Shown: piece after piece, positions 36,231 through 47,990 of the stretch
Numbering within the stretch: position 1 is the stretch's first letter
How the letters are laid out: the number at the start of each line of letters is the position of its first letter
Assembly (NCBI GenBank): GCA_025201805.1
Contig: MU619374.1
Span: forward strand, 1 to 64,000
Source: Parasitella parasitica
Lineage: Eukaryota > Mucoromycota > Mucoromycetes > Mucorales > Mucoraceae
Direction of reading: 5' to 3'
Length of the DNA: 64,000 nt
Notes under the pieces: generated by a model
Told to the model about the DNA's origin: nothing
Seen by the model: the letters and a program-made list of their open reading frames with translations, nothing else
Databases searched by the model: none
Translations under genes and position numbers: made by a program

Positions 36231-37155
36231 GCAGCAGCAACAGCAACATCACCATCACCATCACCATCACCATCACCAACACCAACAGCAACCAATTCCA
36301 TTTGGTGTTAGCTCTGTTTTCACGCTAACATCTCCTGTTTCATCTTCATCTTCAACATCGTCATTACAGCAACGTGTAGACTACAGTGCCTATCGAAACA
36401 ATAACAATAATGACATGCTTCAGTCACCACCTATTCCAGAATCGACAAACATGATGATGCCTTCAAGTTACAATAGTGGAAACGATGGTAAGCAAGAGCT
36501 AGGGTGGGTGGTTTAGGGCTAGGGCTAGGGTCAGGGTTAGGGTTTGGGCTTTGATTGCAAGGAGGGTAAAGGGAGCGTTTACAAAGTGGCTGAAAAAGAG
36601 AAAACAACTAACTCATCCTGTTCAGCTTATGCTCCACATCCCCCAACACCTTCCTCAAACTACAACGGGTCTGTAGCCGCAGCGGCTGGAGATATCAATT
36701 TCAATTTTGACCCAAATACACCACCGTACCCTCAGCACGTACCTGCTTCTCCTGCACCAGTTATGATTCATCGTCAACACCAACATCCGCATCAGCAGCA
36801 GCATCAGCATCATCATCATCAACAGCAGCAGCAACAGCAGCAGCAACAACAGCAACAGCAACAGTCCAGCGCAGAGAGAATGGCAGGCTATCCTACTTCA
36901 ATGGGCTATTACTCTAATTCGTCGTCTTCCATTGGACGTGAATCACCACCATCGACCACATCTATTCAGCAGCGCATCATGCTACAGCAGGAATACGAAA
37001 ATCAAAGACATTTACAGCAAATGGAATCCTCATCAGCTAATGTTCATTTGCCACTGATTCGCTCTAATTCGCCATTAAGCACAAACATCGTTCAGCATCA
37101 ACAGCAACATCTTGGGTCAAATTTAAATCCAAATCATTCGCAAAATTGGTCTTGA
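34975..37155 (+). CDS. FAR1-like zinc-binding domain protein with long poly-Gln/His tracts
   Basis: Four exons: 34975-35016, 35076-35201, 35263-36487, 36626-37155; 1923 nt, 640 residues. The first exon is short (14 codons) but in phase; an alternative start is the ATG at 35076. Residues about 30-160 match the layout of FAR1/WRKY-GCM1-type DNA-binding modules of Mutator-like transposases: FCREACQDYGFSIKHE, a Cys pair (YICCSHE), LECKWRVVLSENE, WTFRKSLN and HNHML as the terminal His ligands. Next comes a conserved-looking helical region (IIQLARQKNMQTDEIRDTI, about 165-260). The rest is disordered: about 55 residues of poly-Gln with a poly-His run, and a second poly-Gln (near residue 500). No DDE transposase domain follows, so this looks like a domesticated regulator. 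The last intron contains telomere-like repeats. Confidence 0.75.
36498..36549 (+). repeat. Telomere-like TTAGGG/TAGGG degenerate array in an intron
   Basis: A G-rich stretch of units such as TAGGGC, TAGGG, TCAGGG, TTAGGG and TTTGGG, lying at the 5' end of the last intron of the FAR1-domain gene. The intron donor (36488) is only about 10 bp upstream. Resembles an interstitial telomeric sequence. Confidence 0.8.
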
Positions 37156-37253
37156 ATTTTCAAGGAGAAACACGCATTGCCCTTCATTTTCTACCTCCTC
37201 TGTATCTCTTCGTACACTCTTTCCTCTCTATTATCATAACCATTATCATTATT

Positions 37254-37284
<31 letters not shown>

Positions 37285-37594
37285 TTTCGTAACTTTTCTA
37301 GTAATTTCTATACTTATTTTCCATATATTTTTATCCTTTATTATCAACTCCAATACACACTCTGTAAAATAATAATATTATAATATAGCCAATTCATTAA
37401 TGATGATTGAAAACAATAAAAATTAGAGTAATCTTGCGCTGTTGGAGAACTACAACCTTACAACAGCGTTTGATTGCGAAAAATAAGAGAATTGCAGGCT
37501 GATTAATAGAATGTGTTGCAGAAATAATTTGGAAAGGCTATTAATAGGGGAGGGGGGAGGGGGTTTATTATAAATACAAACGAACAACCAACTG
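37156..37594. other. Intergenic between convergent genes, TTA repeat
   Basis: 3' regions of the FAR1-domain and F-box genes. Contains an ATT/TTATCA microsatellite at about 37240-37282 and a G-run near 37545-37563. Confidence 0.7.
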
Positions 37595-38560
37595 CTAGGC
37601 ATTTTTCTCGATTTCCACCTTAATATATCTACAAAGCTCACTCGTACCCACTTCTCGCTTCATTATGAGCCAGTTGTCCAATAAATCTGTCAGTAAGGTA
37701 CTTTTAAATTTGCCAGTCGAAGTCCCTAATAACTCGCATGTTCTCTGTACTGCACAATCGACATGATTATCCCCCAAAATCTTGCCGACAAAAGCAGCGC
37801 CCATCAAGTCAAAACAAGCGGATATACTATAAAACGTCAGTTGCTGCGTTTGTTGTGATTGATTTGCCAACAGTTTGTATCCGGTGTATTCCAAAAATGC
37901 TTTTATGTTATCTGCCAACGTATACGTGATTTCGCGACAATAGGAAGGAAAGGAGGCATCTAGTTTGATCAAGAGGCGCACCATGACTACAGCCAATGCA
38001 CGATGTGCATCACTATCATTTGTTTTTCTTGTTTCTGTACTACTTGGCCAAGAGGAAGTATTGGGAGGGCAACCATGACGACAACGGATAATAGCAGATA
38101 CGAATACCGCGTGATGAAAGATTAGATCGACAGCAGTGCGAATACGATTCCGTATATCAATGTCTTCGATCAGCACATACTTGTGTTTGTATGAGGATAT
38201 ACCACTAATGACTTTCTGGTGCAGTGCCTGTTCTTTTTCGTTATTGCATCCAACGACTGTCAAACAATTTAGTTTGTTACTGTCTGCCTGTTTTTTAGTG
38301 TCGTTGGTTATGGGGAATTCGACAATCTGCTTGGATATTTCCTGTAGCGCTATCAATGCCGTCCTGCATTGCACTTTCATGCTGGATTTTATATCAATTT
38401 TCCATGTCGTTCGAATTACATTGGATGCAAATATTCGAAGTTCTGAACTTGCTTGATAAAGACACCACAAATCTTTCAAATCAAGAAAGTTTACCAAAAT
38501 ATACATGACCAATTCATTTGGTAGTTTTAATAGACCAATACGCTGGATATCAGTGTTCAT
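37595..38560 (-). CDS. F-box protein
   Basis: Intronless, 321 residues. The N-terminus has an F-box: LLKLPNELVMYILVNFLDLKDLWCLYQ (in two pieces, about residues 10-37), with the Leu-Pro-x-Glu core and the following Trp/Leu helix that bind Skp1. The rest is alpha-helical with no leucine-rich or WD repeats seen; it contains DIDIRNRIRTAVDLIFHHAV and a Cys-containing middle (IIRCRHGCPPN). Probably a substrate adaptor of an SCF ubiquitin ligase; substrate unknown. The region resembles an F-box plus F-box-associated helical domain common in fungi, but a specific family could not be named. Confidence 0.8.
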   Translation of the reverse strand: MNTDIQRIGLLKLPNELVMYILVNFLDLKDLWCLYQASSELRIFASNVIRTTWKIDIKSSMKVQCRTALIALQEISKQIVEFPITNDTKKQADSNKLNCLTVVGCNNEKEQALHQKVISGISSYKHKYVLIEDIDIRNRIRTAVDLIFHHAVFVSAIIRCRHGCPPNTSSWPSSTETRKTNDSDAHRALAVVMVRLLIKLDASFPSYCREITYTLADNIKAFLEYTGYKLLANQSQQTQQLTFYSISACFDLMGAAFVGKILGDNHVDCAVQRTCELLGTSTGKFKSTLLTDLLDNWLIMKREVGTSELCRYIKVEIEKNA

Positions 38561-38891
38561 TCCCTTTCTTTATCGTATGATTTTATAATGCGATGTCTTT
38601 AGCTCTCTCTCTCTCTCTCTCTCTCTCTGTCTTTGTGGTATGTCGTCTCTCAAAAGGGTATTGTTGTCAAGTAAGCAATGCTATTATTTTTGTTATTTAT
38701 TGACAAATAAACAAGTATGATGGTTGAAAAAAAAAGGTATCTGAAGAGAAAGAAAGAAGAGAGAGAGAGAGAGTAAAGAAAGTGAGTTGAAAAAAAAAAG
38801 GAGAAAATGTAAGTATCCCCCTTCATCATGCCCCTCTAATTTACTATAACCATATATTCTCACACAACTACAATCAGACCTTATTTGTCAT
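38561..38891. other. Intergenic with CT and GA repeats
   Basis: About 330 bp: CT repeat at 38604-38628 just upstream of the F-box start, and GA-rich repeat at about 38750-38775. Holds the F-box promoter and the PPR 3' region. Confidence 0.7.
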
Positions 38892-40754
38892 TTATTTACA
38901 ATGATTTTTCACTATGGTATAAGAACGTTTGAGCGACTCACTTATAACGGTGAATCCGCTTGAATCAAGCTTATCAATCACTTGCTTTCCAATGGCCCAG
39001 TTCTTTTGATGGCAGCATTCATCTAGCATTAGGCTCCAAGTGTCTTTTGTGGGACTCAACCTCATGTTTAGCATATAGTTCAAACAAGTATAGGCATCCT
39101 CAAGTCGGTCATGGTTCAAAAACCCGACTATCATAAAGTTAAATGTTGCTCTATCAGGCTGAATGCCACTTCTCAACATGTTCTGAAATGTTTCCATTGC
39201 TTTTCCCAACTGCATATGTTTGATGTAGCCCTGGATCAAGTTGGTGTACGTATGGATGGTTGGCTTCAGCTGCGATTTCCTCATCAAATCCAGTGTTTTT
39301 TCTGCTTGATTCAAATTGTCGCTTCCGATCCAGCCATTGATAATGGCATTGAATGTATAAATGTTCGGTGTCATGCCTATTTGTTTGATAATCTCAAGCA
39401 TATTCTCTGCCGATTTTGGTGCTTTTGTTTTGAAAATATTATCAATCAATGTAGTAAATGTAACAGTATCCGGCTCCATCCCCAGCTTAAACATGTCCGT
39501 TATAATTCCAGCAGCCGATGCCATGTCCCCTGCCTTTGTGTACCCTTTCAGCATTGTGTTGAATGTAATCATATCTGGCTTGAATGACGACTGAATCATT
39601 TGATTGTATAGTATCTTTGCAATGTTGAATTCTCTATTGATGACAAGCCCGTTGATCATTGTATTCAATATTACATCGTTTACTTTGAGGCGAGGATCTT
39701 TTTCGATTTCCTGGTAGGCTAGAAATGCCTTGTGCGATAGTCGACATTTGAAATAAACTTTGATGAGGTTGTTGTACAAAACTTCGTCTGGTATGTGTCC
39801 ACCAAGAATAGTGTCTCTGACAACTTGTTCTGCAGAAATAACGTCCCTTGAATGAGCATATACTGAAAGCATACTGCTGCAAATATAAGCATTGGGTTTC
39901 ACGCCGTGACGCTGCATTTCCTTGTACATGTGAGTGGCTTCACGCATCAATCTTGCATCAGTGTACCCCTTAATGAGAATATTGTATGTTGTTATGTCCA
40001 GTTTTTTGCCTTTCTGTTGTTCATAGATCCATCTAACGTCATTAAACTTCTTTTTTTCAATGAATTGAATCAAGTTATTGTTTAGTGCGAGGGTGCTTTT
40101 TAACCCATGCGTTAAAATTAATTCTTTAGCTGTTCGTCGTATTCTAGTTTCTTTGGGCATGCATCGACTCATGGTGCGATCAAAATCTCGGATGCTTGGT
40201 ACAATATCGTGTTTAGTGTTGGAATCTTTGATCAATTGAATTGCTTCTTCGATATTGTCCAAGCTGATATAGGTTGCCAATATGGCATTAAACGATCCAG
40301 TGGTTAATTTCAATTTAGATTCTTGAAAATCGCCCAAAAACATATCCAGAACATCGGCATATTGCATTTTGAATAATTTAGCTGTAAAATACTCGTTGTA
40401 TTCGTTTATTGTCCATTCCAAGCCTACGCTTTTCATGTCATCCAGCACCTGCAAGATTTGATCTTCAATGCACCAGTCATAGCGTCCCCATAAATCTGCT
40501 CGTATCTGTAAGAAATCGTCTCGGCTCAATTTTTTCAGCTGTTCCGGTTTGAATTCTTGATAATTTTTCCATTCTAATTGTCCATCTAAAATAGTGGACG
40601 AAGCGACCTTTGGGTTTTTCGCTGTAAGTGAGGGTGTTGGTGCGAGTGAGCTGTAATTGAGGCAAGGAAGTGACCTTTTGATTTGCTTTTGTATTGCAAT
40701 GTCATTATTTACCATTATGCGTGGCATACGGCAAACTCTAAAAAGCCGTTGCAT
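38892..40754 (-). CDS. Pentatricopeptide repeat (PPR) protein, probably mitochondrial
   Basis: Intronless, 620 residues. After a basic N-terminus (MQRLFRVCRMPRIMV, consistent with a mitochondrial presequence; a second possible start is Met10) come at least nine 35-residue PPR motifs from about residue 250, for example TYNILIKGYTDARLMREA, LYNNLIKVYFKCRLSHKA, TFNTMLKGYTKAGDMASA, TFNAIINGWIGSDNLNQA and TYTNLIQGYIKHMQLGKA. PPR proteins bind specific organellar RNAs and act in processing, stability or translation of mitochondrial transcripts. Tandem repeats of this near-canonical P-type in one exon are typical of Mucoromycota PPR genes. The target RNA cannot be guessed. Confidence 0.9.
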   Translation of the reverse strand: MQRLFRVCRMPRIMVNNDIAIQKQIKRSLPCLNYSSLAPTPSLTAKNPKVASSTILDGQLEWKNYQEFKPEQLKKLSRDDFLQIRADLWGRYDWCIEDQILQVLDDMKSVGLEWTINEYNEYFTAKLFKMQYADVLDMFLGDFQESKLKLTTGSFNAILATYISLDNIEEAIQLIKDSNTKHDIVPSIRDFDRTMSRCMPKETRIRRTAKELILTHGLKSTLALNNNLIQFIEKKKFNDVRWIYEQQKGKKLDITTYNILIKGYTDARLMREATHMYKEMQRHGVKPNAYICSSMLSVYAHSRDVISAEQVVRDTILGGHIPDEVLYNNLIKVYFKCRLSHKAFLAYQEIEKDPRLKVNDVILNTMINGLVINREFNIAKILYNQMIQSSFKPDMITFNTMLKGYTKAGDMASAAGIITDMFKLGMEPDTVTFTTLIDNIFKTKAPKSAENMLEIIKQIGMTPNIYTFNAIINGWIGSDNLNQAEKTLDLMRKSQLKPTIHTYTNLIQGYIKHMQLGKAMETFQNMLRSGIQPDRATFNFMIVGFLNHDRLEDAYTCLNYMLNMRLSPTKDTWSLMLDECCHQKNWAIGKQVIDKLDSSGFTVISESLKRSYTIVKNHCK

Positions 40755-41256
40755 TTCTAAAAAAAAATCTATAAGAGAGGTATTCTACAAAAAAAAAACA
40801 AGTTTAGTTCTGAACTATTTACCAGGGCCAATTCAAGTGTATGTAGCTTGACCTAGTCACTCAACTTTGCAGTCGTTAATGCAACTTGGAGTTTTTTTGA
40901 CACTGCCATCAATGACAAAAGTGCTTCTTATATTTGTGATTAAAAGTATTGCAGTGGGAAATGTGTGTGTGTGTGTGTGTTTTTGCGTTTAACATATGTG
41001 TAGAGAAGAGATATATGCTCCCCGCTTTGAGCACGTTGGGTTCAGCAATGATAACTGATTAGCGGGTCCGAAAAAGCCCACTTCTTCCATTGTACCAAGT
41101 AATATTAGTGCGCGCAGGTTCGGCCAACTGCCATTAGATGCTATTTAAACTCCAAAGTATGATTAGCGTACCTTTTTCATTCGAAATAACATTCAAAATT
41201 GCCAGAGAATATCGATACATCATTTCTTTCTTCATTCTTGATAAAAACGATTTCCT
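40755..41256. other. Divergent promoter region PPR / Apd1-like
   Basis: About 500 bp between divergent starts, with a GT repeat at about 40963-40981. No ORF. Confidence 0.6.
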
Positions 41257-42235
41257 ATGGTCTCCTACCTTAAAAAATCGCTAGGTTCATTGGCAGGCTT
41301 TGGGTCTCCAGATCTTTTGCCTCCTCCCGAATATCTGGCTTCTACTGTTCAACATTGCGAAAATGATGAATTGGATGATTGTACCGGATGTGCGAGTCCA
41401 TGTTCAGAACACCAAGAATACCCTTCTTATCTCAATATTGAGATGGATTTCCCTATCCTGGGTAGCGTGAAGCCTTATGGACGACACATTTTAATTGCTA
41501 CTGGTGTATCGGATTGGCCCAAGAAGATTGAGCATGATAAAGGTTCATTTGCACGCACCCTATACAATGTAGAATACAATAGGAAATCAAATCCATGGAA
41601 AACCCTGGTTACCAACGCAGCTATGACTTCTACTCACTCAACTATACCTGATAGCTGTGATGTATTGATCTTTCCTGACAATATTTTGGTGTCCAATGTC
41701 ATTTGTGCACAAGCAGATGATTTCTACGATTTGTTTCTAGCTACATCATTACCCGAGGAACCCATGGATATTGAATTAATAAAACGAGACGATCGCATAG
41801 GACTAATGAACATAACGAAATGCCCTTTCAAGACATTAATGCTATTGTGCTCGCACAGAAAGCGAGATAAACGGTGTGGTGTAACGGCTCCTATATTGGC
41901 CCAAGAGCTTGACCATGTGTTAAGAGAGAAGGAGCTAGATGAAGAAGATGCTGCTGTTATTATGGTTAGCCATATTGGAGGTAAAATCTGCAGTGAACGA
42001 TAAAATATTTGATATCACTGATTCTGTATTGATAGGTCATAAAATTGCTGGTAATGTAATCTGTTACATTAATGACGGAACTCGTGGCATATGGTATGGT
42101 CGAGTGAAAACCTGTCATTGCCGCCGAATAATTGAGGAAACAATAATAAAAGGAAAGGTCATAAAAGATATATATCGTGGGGCAATGGACAATAGTTTCC
42201 AGAACCAGGCAAAAAGGACCACTTTGAAATGGTAA
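41257..42235 (+). CDS. Apd1-like (sucrase/ferredoxin-like) thioredoxin-fold Fe-S protein
   Basis: Two exons: 41257-41980 and 42036-42235; 924 nt, 307 residues (yeast Apd1 316). Family with N-terminal Cys pair region (DDCTGCASPC), GRHILIATGVSDWPKKIE, and C-terminal thioredoxin-like [2Fe-2S] domain. Putative cluster ligands as in Apd1 (Cys2His2): the two Cys of LLCSHRKRDKRCGV and the two His of SHIGGH-KIAGN; then the IWYGRV motif. The intron falls in the middle of the HxxxH motif (SHIG / GHK). Yeast Apd1 relates to redox-active drug tolerance and can bind a 2Fe-2S cluster; a redox role in the cytosol is likely. An iron-regulatory link is possible but not shown. Confidence 0.88.
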
Positions 42236-44389
42236 TAATAAAAAATTCTTATATTATAAGTAAATATTTTATCATAGTATCCAGTAATTAATATACTTCA
42301 TAAATCTACTTGAAAAGTAATGGCACCCAAAAAGGTATCAGGAAATAATAGTCCAATAATGAGCTATTTTTTGTTTAGGATATGAAGGCTAAGCGATATG
42401 GTTGGAGTATCATATTCTAAATATTATGTGTGGAAGTTGTTATAGAGGGATGAAGAATAATTAGTAACGAGAGCATCGTATTAAGGTGTATGCTACAAAA
42501 TTAAGAAAAAAGGCGATAGAAAAATAGAATATACGCTTCTTAATGTTAGACGAAGCCCAATCTAGCTCATCGAACTTCGACCTATTTAAAATTAAAGCAA
42601 AAGTATAATACAAGCTACTAATGTAATTAGAATACAGCAGACAATTCAACGTGGAATAGAGTTTATAAATACTTTTGTTTGGTTTTCTCAATTACATTTG
42701 TTGCGTTAAATCAAGAAAATACACTTATTTTCAAAATAGAATACTTTACTTATAAAAAAAAAATTGTGTATGCAACAAAGCGTGAAATAAATGACAATGT
42801 ATTTTCATTTGAAATGCAAGCTCTTGTAGAGTTAATGTTGTCGAAGTCGATCCAAATAGCTTGAATTTCTCGAAATTGGGCATGGTCTAACGAAAAGAAA
42901 AAGAAAAAAAATCGATTTTTTATTTAATAATATGTTAAACTTGATCTTGAGCAAGCAATGCTTGATTAACGTGGAGCATGAATTATGCAATCATCTTTAA
43001 ACGTATAATAATATTAATAATGGTATAATTCGTATTATTTACGCTTTATTATTAGGGTGTTAGTTAATAACCAAGAACTGCTTACTGATTCAATACAATG
43101 CGTGTACTTCACATCACCAGTTTAGCCTGTCAATTTGGCGCTACTGGAAGGTGCCATGCCTGGGAACAAACTTCTCGGTTATTCTCCTTGTGATAGAGTA
43201 CAATTATCTAGTAGTACAAGGGTAGTATGATATACTATGTAAATGTCAAGCATTCCTAATCGCTAACATTGCTATCCGGTCTATTACATACTATATAATA
43301 TATGTGGGTATTACAGGACAAGTAGTAATTGACAGTAATGTATGCAAGTAAGTTAATGGTGATAAACTCCTCTATGATGATAGATTTTGATCAGAAGTGG
43401 TAGATCAATTGTGATAGTAAAACTAGTTAGACTTTTGATTATAGTAATAATTAACTTCAGAATAAGAAGAACTAGAATTAGGCAGATATTTTCAATTCTG
43501 TTCCAATATCTGGTAAGAGTTGAACCTGTTTATAATAATTGGATGTTTCATGTAAAATGATACATCATGTAACGTGAATCGTCTAACCCCTCCTCTTAGT
43601 TGCAACTAATCCTACGTTGTTTATACGAGTATTTTCTGTATTATGAAAATTGTTGTTTTCTACTGATAACTTAGTATGTATATTTTTTTGCCTTCGTATA
43701 TGTTTGTATCAGATACCACTAGTGATTCAATAGCCCAATGTTTTCCAAGTTTGATTTACTTCCGCTTTACTCTTTAATTATGATGATGATGATGATGATG
43801 ATGAAGTTAGTAAAAATTGTAACGAATAAAGAAAACATCTTCAGAGCATTGACTCAGACATATATCGAATACATCAACTGTTTTAAACTGAATTGCTCGT
43901 TCCTTTGACCGTCTGAATGCTGAATTTCAGCTTGATTATCATCTTTAAGATAATTTCTCTTCTACCTTTTTTTTACAAGACTACTTCCTATGAATATATT
44001 AAAACATTGTTTTCCCTCATTATTATGACATTCAAGTGCTTCAAATAAACGTAATATAATGAAAATCGTCTTGTAGATCAATGTTATCACTAGATTCTTG
44101 TACATGGCAGTTCTATTAAAAGGAAAAAGCAGTGGTCCCAACAATAATTTATGCATTATTGTAATTATTGCCCATATTTTTATTGGTCATTATAATTTAG
44201 TAAGTGTGTGCTGGTATCTTCTGTTGTCACTTCTTTATAGACTATTTCATCATGAAATAATGAAATTTCATGTATATTATACATATATATAAGAATGACA
44301 AAAAATGGTATATGTAATTGAGATTCTATAATTGGCGCGAAGCATACTAGGGATATATGCGTACAATAGCATAATGTATACGTACTATA
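42236..44389. other. 2.15 kb AT-rich intergenic region
   Basis: Between the stops of convergent genes. No family-like ORF. A GAT/ATG microsatellite lies at about 43780-43805. Several T/A-rich palindromic stretches occur but no clear transposon or RNA gene. Confidence 0.55.
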
Positions 44390-45254
44390 TTAAAAGCCCA
44401 AAAACACAGATCTTTTCTTGCCAGTAGGGTAAATGACAAGGTTAGCTAAAAAGAGACCCAGTGTCAAAGAAAGAGCAATGCCTAGCACTTGAAATACAAA
44501 TTCACTGCCACTTCCGTTATTAGAACCATCAAATAAATGTACTGCTCCCTTTACACCAATACTTCCGGGCACAAGAATAATGACACCACCCATAATTGGT
44601 ACAAATGCTAAGCGTTTGGTTAAACGGGCATACAAATTACCACAGCACCCTAACACAAATGCACCTGCACTAGGTGTTATGACAGAGGAAGAGCCGGCGT
44701 ACCTAGCAACAAAGTAATAAACAGCATAGCCTGCTGCACTATCTCCAACCATAGGCAGCCATTGGTTTAAGCTAGCACCATAGACAACTCCAAAGCCAAT
44801 TGTGGCTAACGGAAGAATAAGAAAGATCCACCATGGATTGACACTGTCGTGACATGCGCCTAGAACATCAATGGTTTGGTCTGGATGCGCTAATCGCCAA
44901 ATAGAACACCCGTAGCCGATGCCGAAAGCAAGAAACAAGACATACATCAAGGCATACACCAAATGTACGGTACCGCTAATTAGATTTTTAGCAGCCAACT
45001 CCATCACAGAACATGTTAGCGAATAACCTGGTAGAGCAATCACAATCTGTGCAACATTTTTTAGTTGAATATGCTGGAAACCAAGAGGATATTACTTACA
45101 GCAGCCATGGCGACAGCAGCAAAACATACATGAGGGTGTAACGCAAGGGTAATAACAGCAACAGGGATAGTAACGACCATTTCAAACACATTGCCAAACA
45201 TGGGCAGCTTCTCTGAGACGTAAGTCAAGATACCAACTTGTAGCNNNNNNNNNN

Positions 45255-45287
<33 letters not shown>

Positions 45288-46492
45288 TCAGCAACTATAT
45301 GATTTGGTGCAAAAAGTATTAATCTTACCACATAGACCAAAAATAGCACTAACCCAACAATCTGTCCAGGATCCGTTATAAAAAAGAGGTGCTACGAATG
45401 CAGATGTTGCGATATATCCAAGAATAACAATAGACGGGCTCCAAGTGGGTGGCTCATTTATAATACCATCCAAAAGAATCGTCGCTTCCTGTAGACAGAG
45501 TTCTCCCTTGGCAATTCGATATGCAATGACGTTTGATCTCTCCAGTTTTCCAATATCTAGTGAACGTGAACAGCGGATCAGATGGGTTTCGGAAGTGTGC
45601 GTCTCTACATCGCCAAAAGTAACGATAATCAATCCTGGTAAAACTGCATAGCTACCATCAATTTCAAGACGTTTGCCGACTTTTTCCATGGCTGCTTCCT
45701 GACGACATGCATGTATTTAGTCATTGATCTTGAAAATATATATATATTTATATATAAATAAAAGCTTACAATTCGATGCGACGGTGCACCTGTTCTAACA
45801 AGAGATTTTCCCAGTTTGATAATAAGATCTTGTCTCTGGAGAATGTCTGCAATTTCAGATGCAATCGCCATACGATGAGCAGCTACGGATACATCATCAG
45901 TGATACCGAGTTCAGCCTTGTGTAAATCTTCAAAATACATGCTACTTCGAGCAGACTGGGGGGATACACCTACAGTTTGTAACAGTGCTCTACTGGAAGC
46001 AATGGATCGCAGCTGGTACGTAGGGCGAGAAGTGTGTGGTTTTTGCTGCTGTAATGATATAGAGGAGGTAGAGCCCGCCTTTGGATGTAACAAATGTGGT
46101 AGGTGAGTAGCAGGAGCAGCAGATGAAGACCCTTGTTGACGTTGTCGGCGAGTCTTTTCTTCAAATAAGTCCAGTTTCAACAGATTAGACAAAATCCCAC
46201 CTCTGCTTGGCCTACGCCTGTTGTTGTGTTTTGTCACAGCATCTACAAGGTGAATTGCATGGTCTGCATGGCTTATTCTTCTTTGGACTGTGTTACCATT
46301 GTTGGTCGATGAAGAAGATGCTGAATCCACTGTGATGTCCACTCGTTCATCGAAATCTCCGCCTAGAGACTTCTCTGAAGTAGACTCGTCATCGTTTGCG
46401 GCTTTAAATGAATTTTTAGCGAGCACAGGACGGACGCTTGCTAGATCTATAGACGGAGGTGTTTCTGGATCAAGAAACTTGTTTCCCTCCAT
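44390..46492 (-). CDS. Prm10/ThrE-family membrane transporter
   Basis: Four exons: 46492-45770, 45698-45329, about 45244-45100, 45046-44390; the acceptor of exon 3 is lost in an N gap. About 630 residues. N-terminal 150 residues are disordered and Ser/Arg-rich; then the ThrE/Prm10 domain: SSRALLQTVGVSPQS, IIKLGKSLVRTGAPSHRI, SYAVLPGLIIVTFGDVETH, and IAKGELCLQEATILLDGI (about residues 215-330), followed by two sets of membrane helices, the last set with ITPSAGAFVLGCCGNLYARL, PIMGGVIILVPGSIGV and GLFLANLVIYPT. ThrE of Corynebacterium exports threonine; fungal Prm10 is pheromone-regulated with unknown substrate. Likely at plasma membrane or vacuole. Confidence 0.88.
45245..45285. other. Assembly gap (10 N) and poly-A
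   Basis: Ns at 45245-45254 and A at 45255-45285, between exons 2 and 3 of the Prm10-like gene; the acceptor of exon 3 is hidden. Confidence 0.95.
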
Positions 46493-47990
46493 TTTACTAT
46501 GTGAATCTGATTGAGAAGACAGAGAAAGAACATGGAAAATGCGGCGATCATAATGAAAAATTTATTTGAAACCAGTGTCTATTACTCCCACTCGTTTTAC
46601 CTGTCAAATCCTTTTGCTTTCATTTTGGAACGGATACTCAATGATGTGCTGTTATTAATTGGCCAAGTATCACCAAATACCAAAAGCCAAATTTCGTTAC
46701 TAGCGGACAAAACCATGAGTGATGATTCTTCCAATCAAATCTTTCTTCTAATAAGCAGCACTTCCGTGTGTATACGATACAAGACTTTAAGCCAGCATAG
46801 TTGTTTTATTCATTTGATTATTCTTATATCAGACATGTAAAAGACAAAAGTCTAAAGGAAGAGTATAAAGCATTCAACCAAGGCTTTTCAACATGTAACA
46901 AGCGTGTATATATCAGTTCGACAATATCATATCTCGACATCTCAATATCTTACATTTATGGTTTGAATTGATTCAAAGTAAAAAAAGAATCTCACAATAC
47001 ACCATCTTATCGATGGGCATACCAAAAATCAGAATTCAACCCGTTTTTTCATTTCTGTTGGTCATTTTTACAACTTTAGAAGCTGTTTATGGCCAGAACA
47101 GTCTATATACGAACTAGAATTTGCATCACCTAAATTTCAAATGATGCTCTGTACCTAACCAAAAAGACCTGGAAGATCTTGGAATTTTCTCTTTTCGAAT
47201 GAATTACCTCATCACCATAACACTGGCATAACAAAAGGCGTATTTTCTGCAGCAGAAATGCAAAATTTTCAGCACCATTATCCTCGTTTTGTCTTGATCT
47301 ATAATAGTTTTACGCTTTGAGAGCAAAAAAAAACTTTTTTTTCCCCAGTATATGTGCAAGCAAAGCAAATTATGGCCTCAAAAAGTACTGCATCTCATGG
47401 TTCCTTTGTATGATCATTTGCCATAATGAACTATATCGATAAAGGCCTTAAAAATTCCTCAAATTAGCGCCATGATGATGAGGCGCGGATCATATTTTCC
47501 GGTAAACAATGAGAACAAAAAGGTTCCAACTGATTCCGTATCACATAATAACCTGGATGAATCACAAAAAAGCCTATTTAGTTTCTAATGCAAATGCTAA
47601 AAGAGGGGGTTTATGGGAAGGGGGGGGGGAGGGGGATCATAGAGTGATTTATACCCGCAAGGTAATGATGCTAACAATAATCAACGTACAAGTGAGGTCA
47701 TTGCAGGTAATAAGTCAGGGTGCCAACTTTTGCAGCGCATGCCAGCACAAAACTGGGGGATTAACAGTAAATGTGTAACAGGTCGAGTAAGTAACAAAGC
47801 AAAGCGGTAGATGGTTTAATTATTTTTATTCATCATGTTTAGATAGGTTATACAGCTAATTATAATAGTAATAGATAATAAAGAGAAGAAGCATTATGTA
47901 CAAAAAGTAGTAGAGAATATATAGACAGGGAAAATAAGTATGGTGCTCTTTTCGTGGAAAAATTACAAGGTGATTAATACGTTTAGATGT
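46493..47990. other. 1.5 kb intergenic region
   Basis: Upstream of the Prm10-like gene. No supported gene; a 109-codon plus ORF (46511-46840) has no family character. Contains a G-run near 47619-47635. Confidence 0.5.

Noticed and set aside
36101-36301. Minus ORF made of Val/Ala/Gly/Asp repeats
   Set aside because: Mirror of the poly-Gln/poly-His coding repeat of the FAR1-domain gene.
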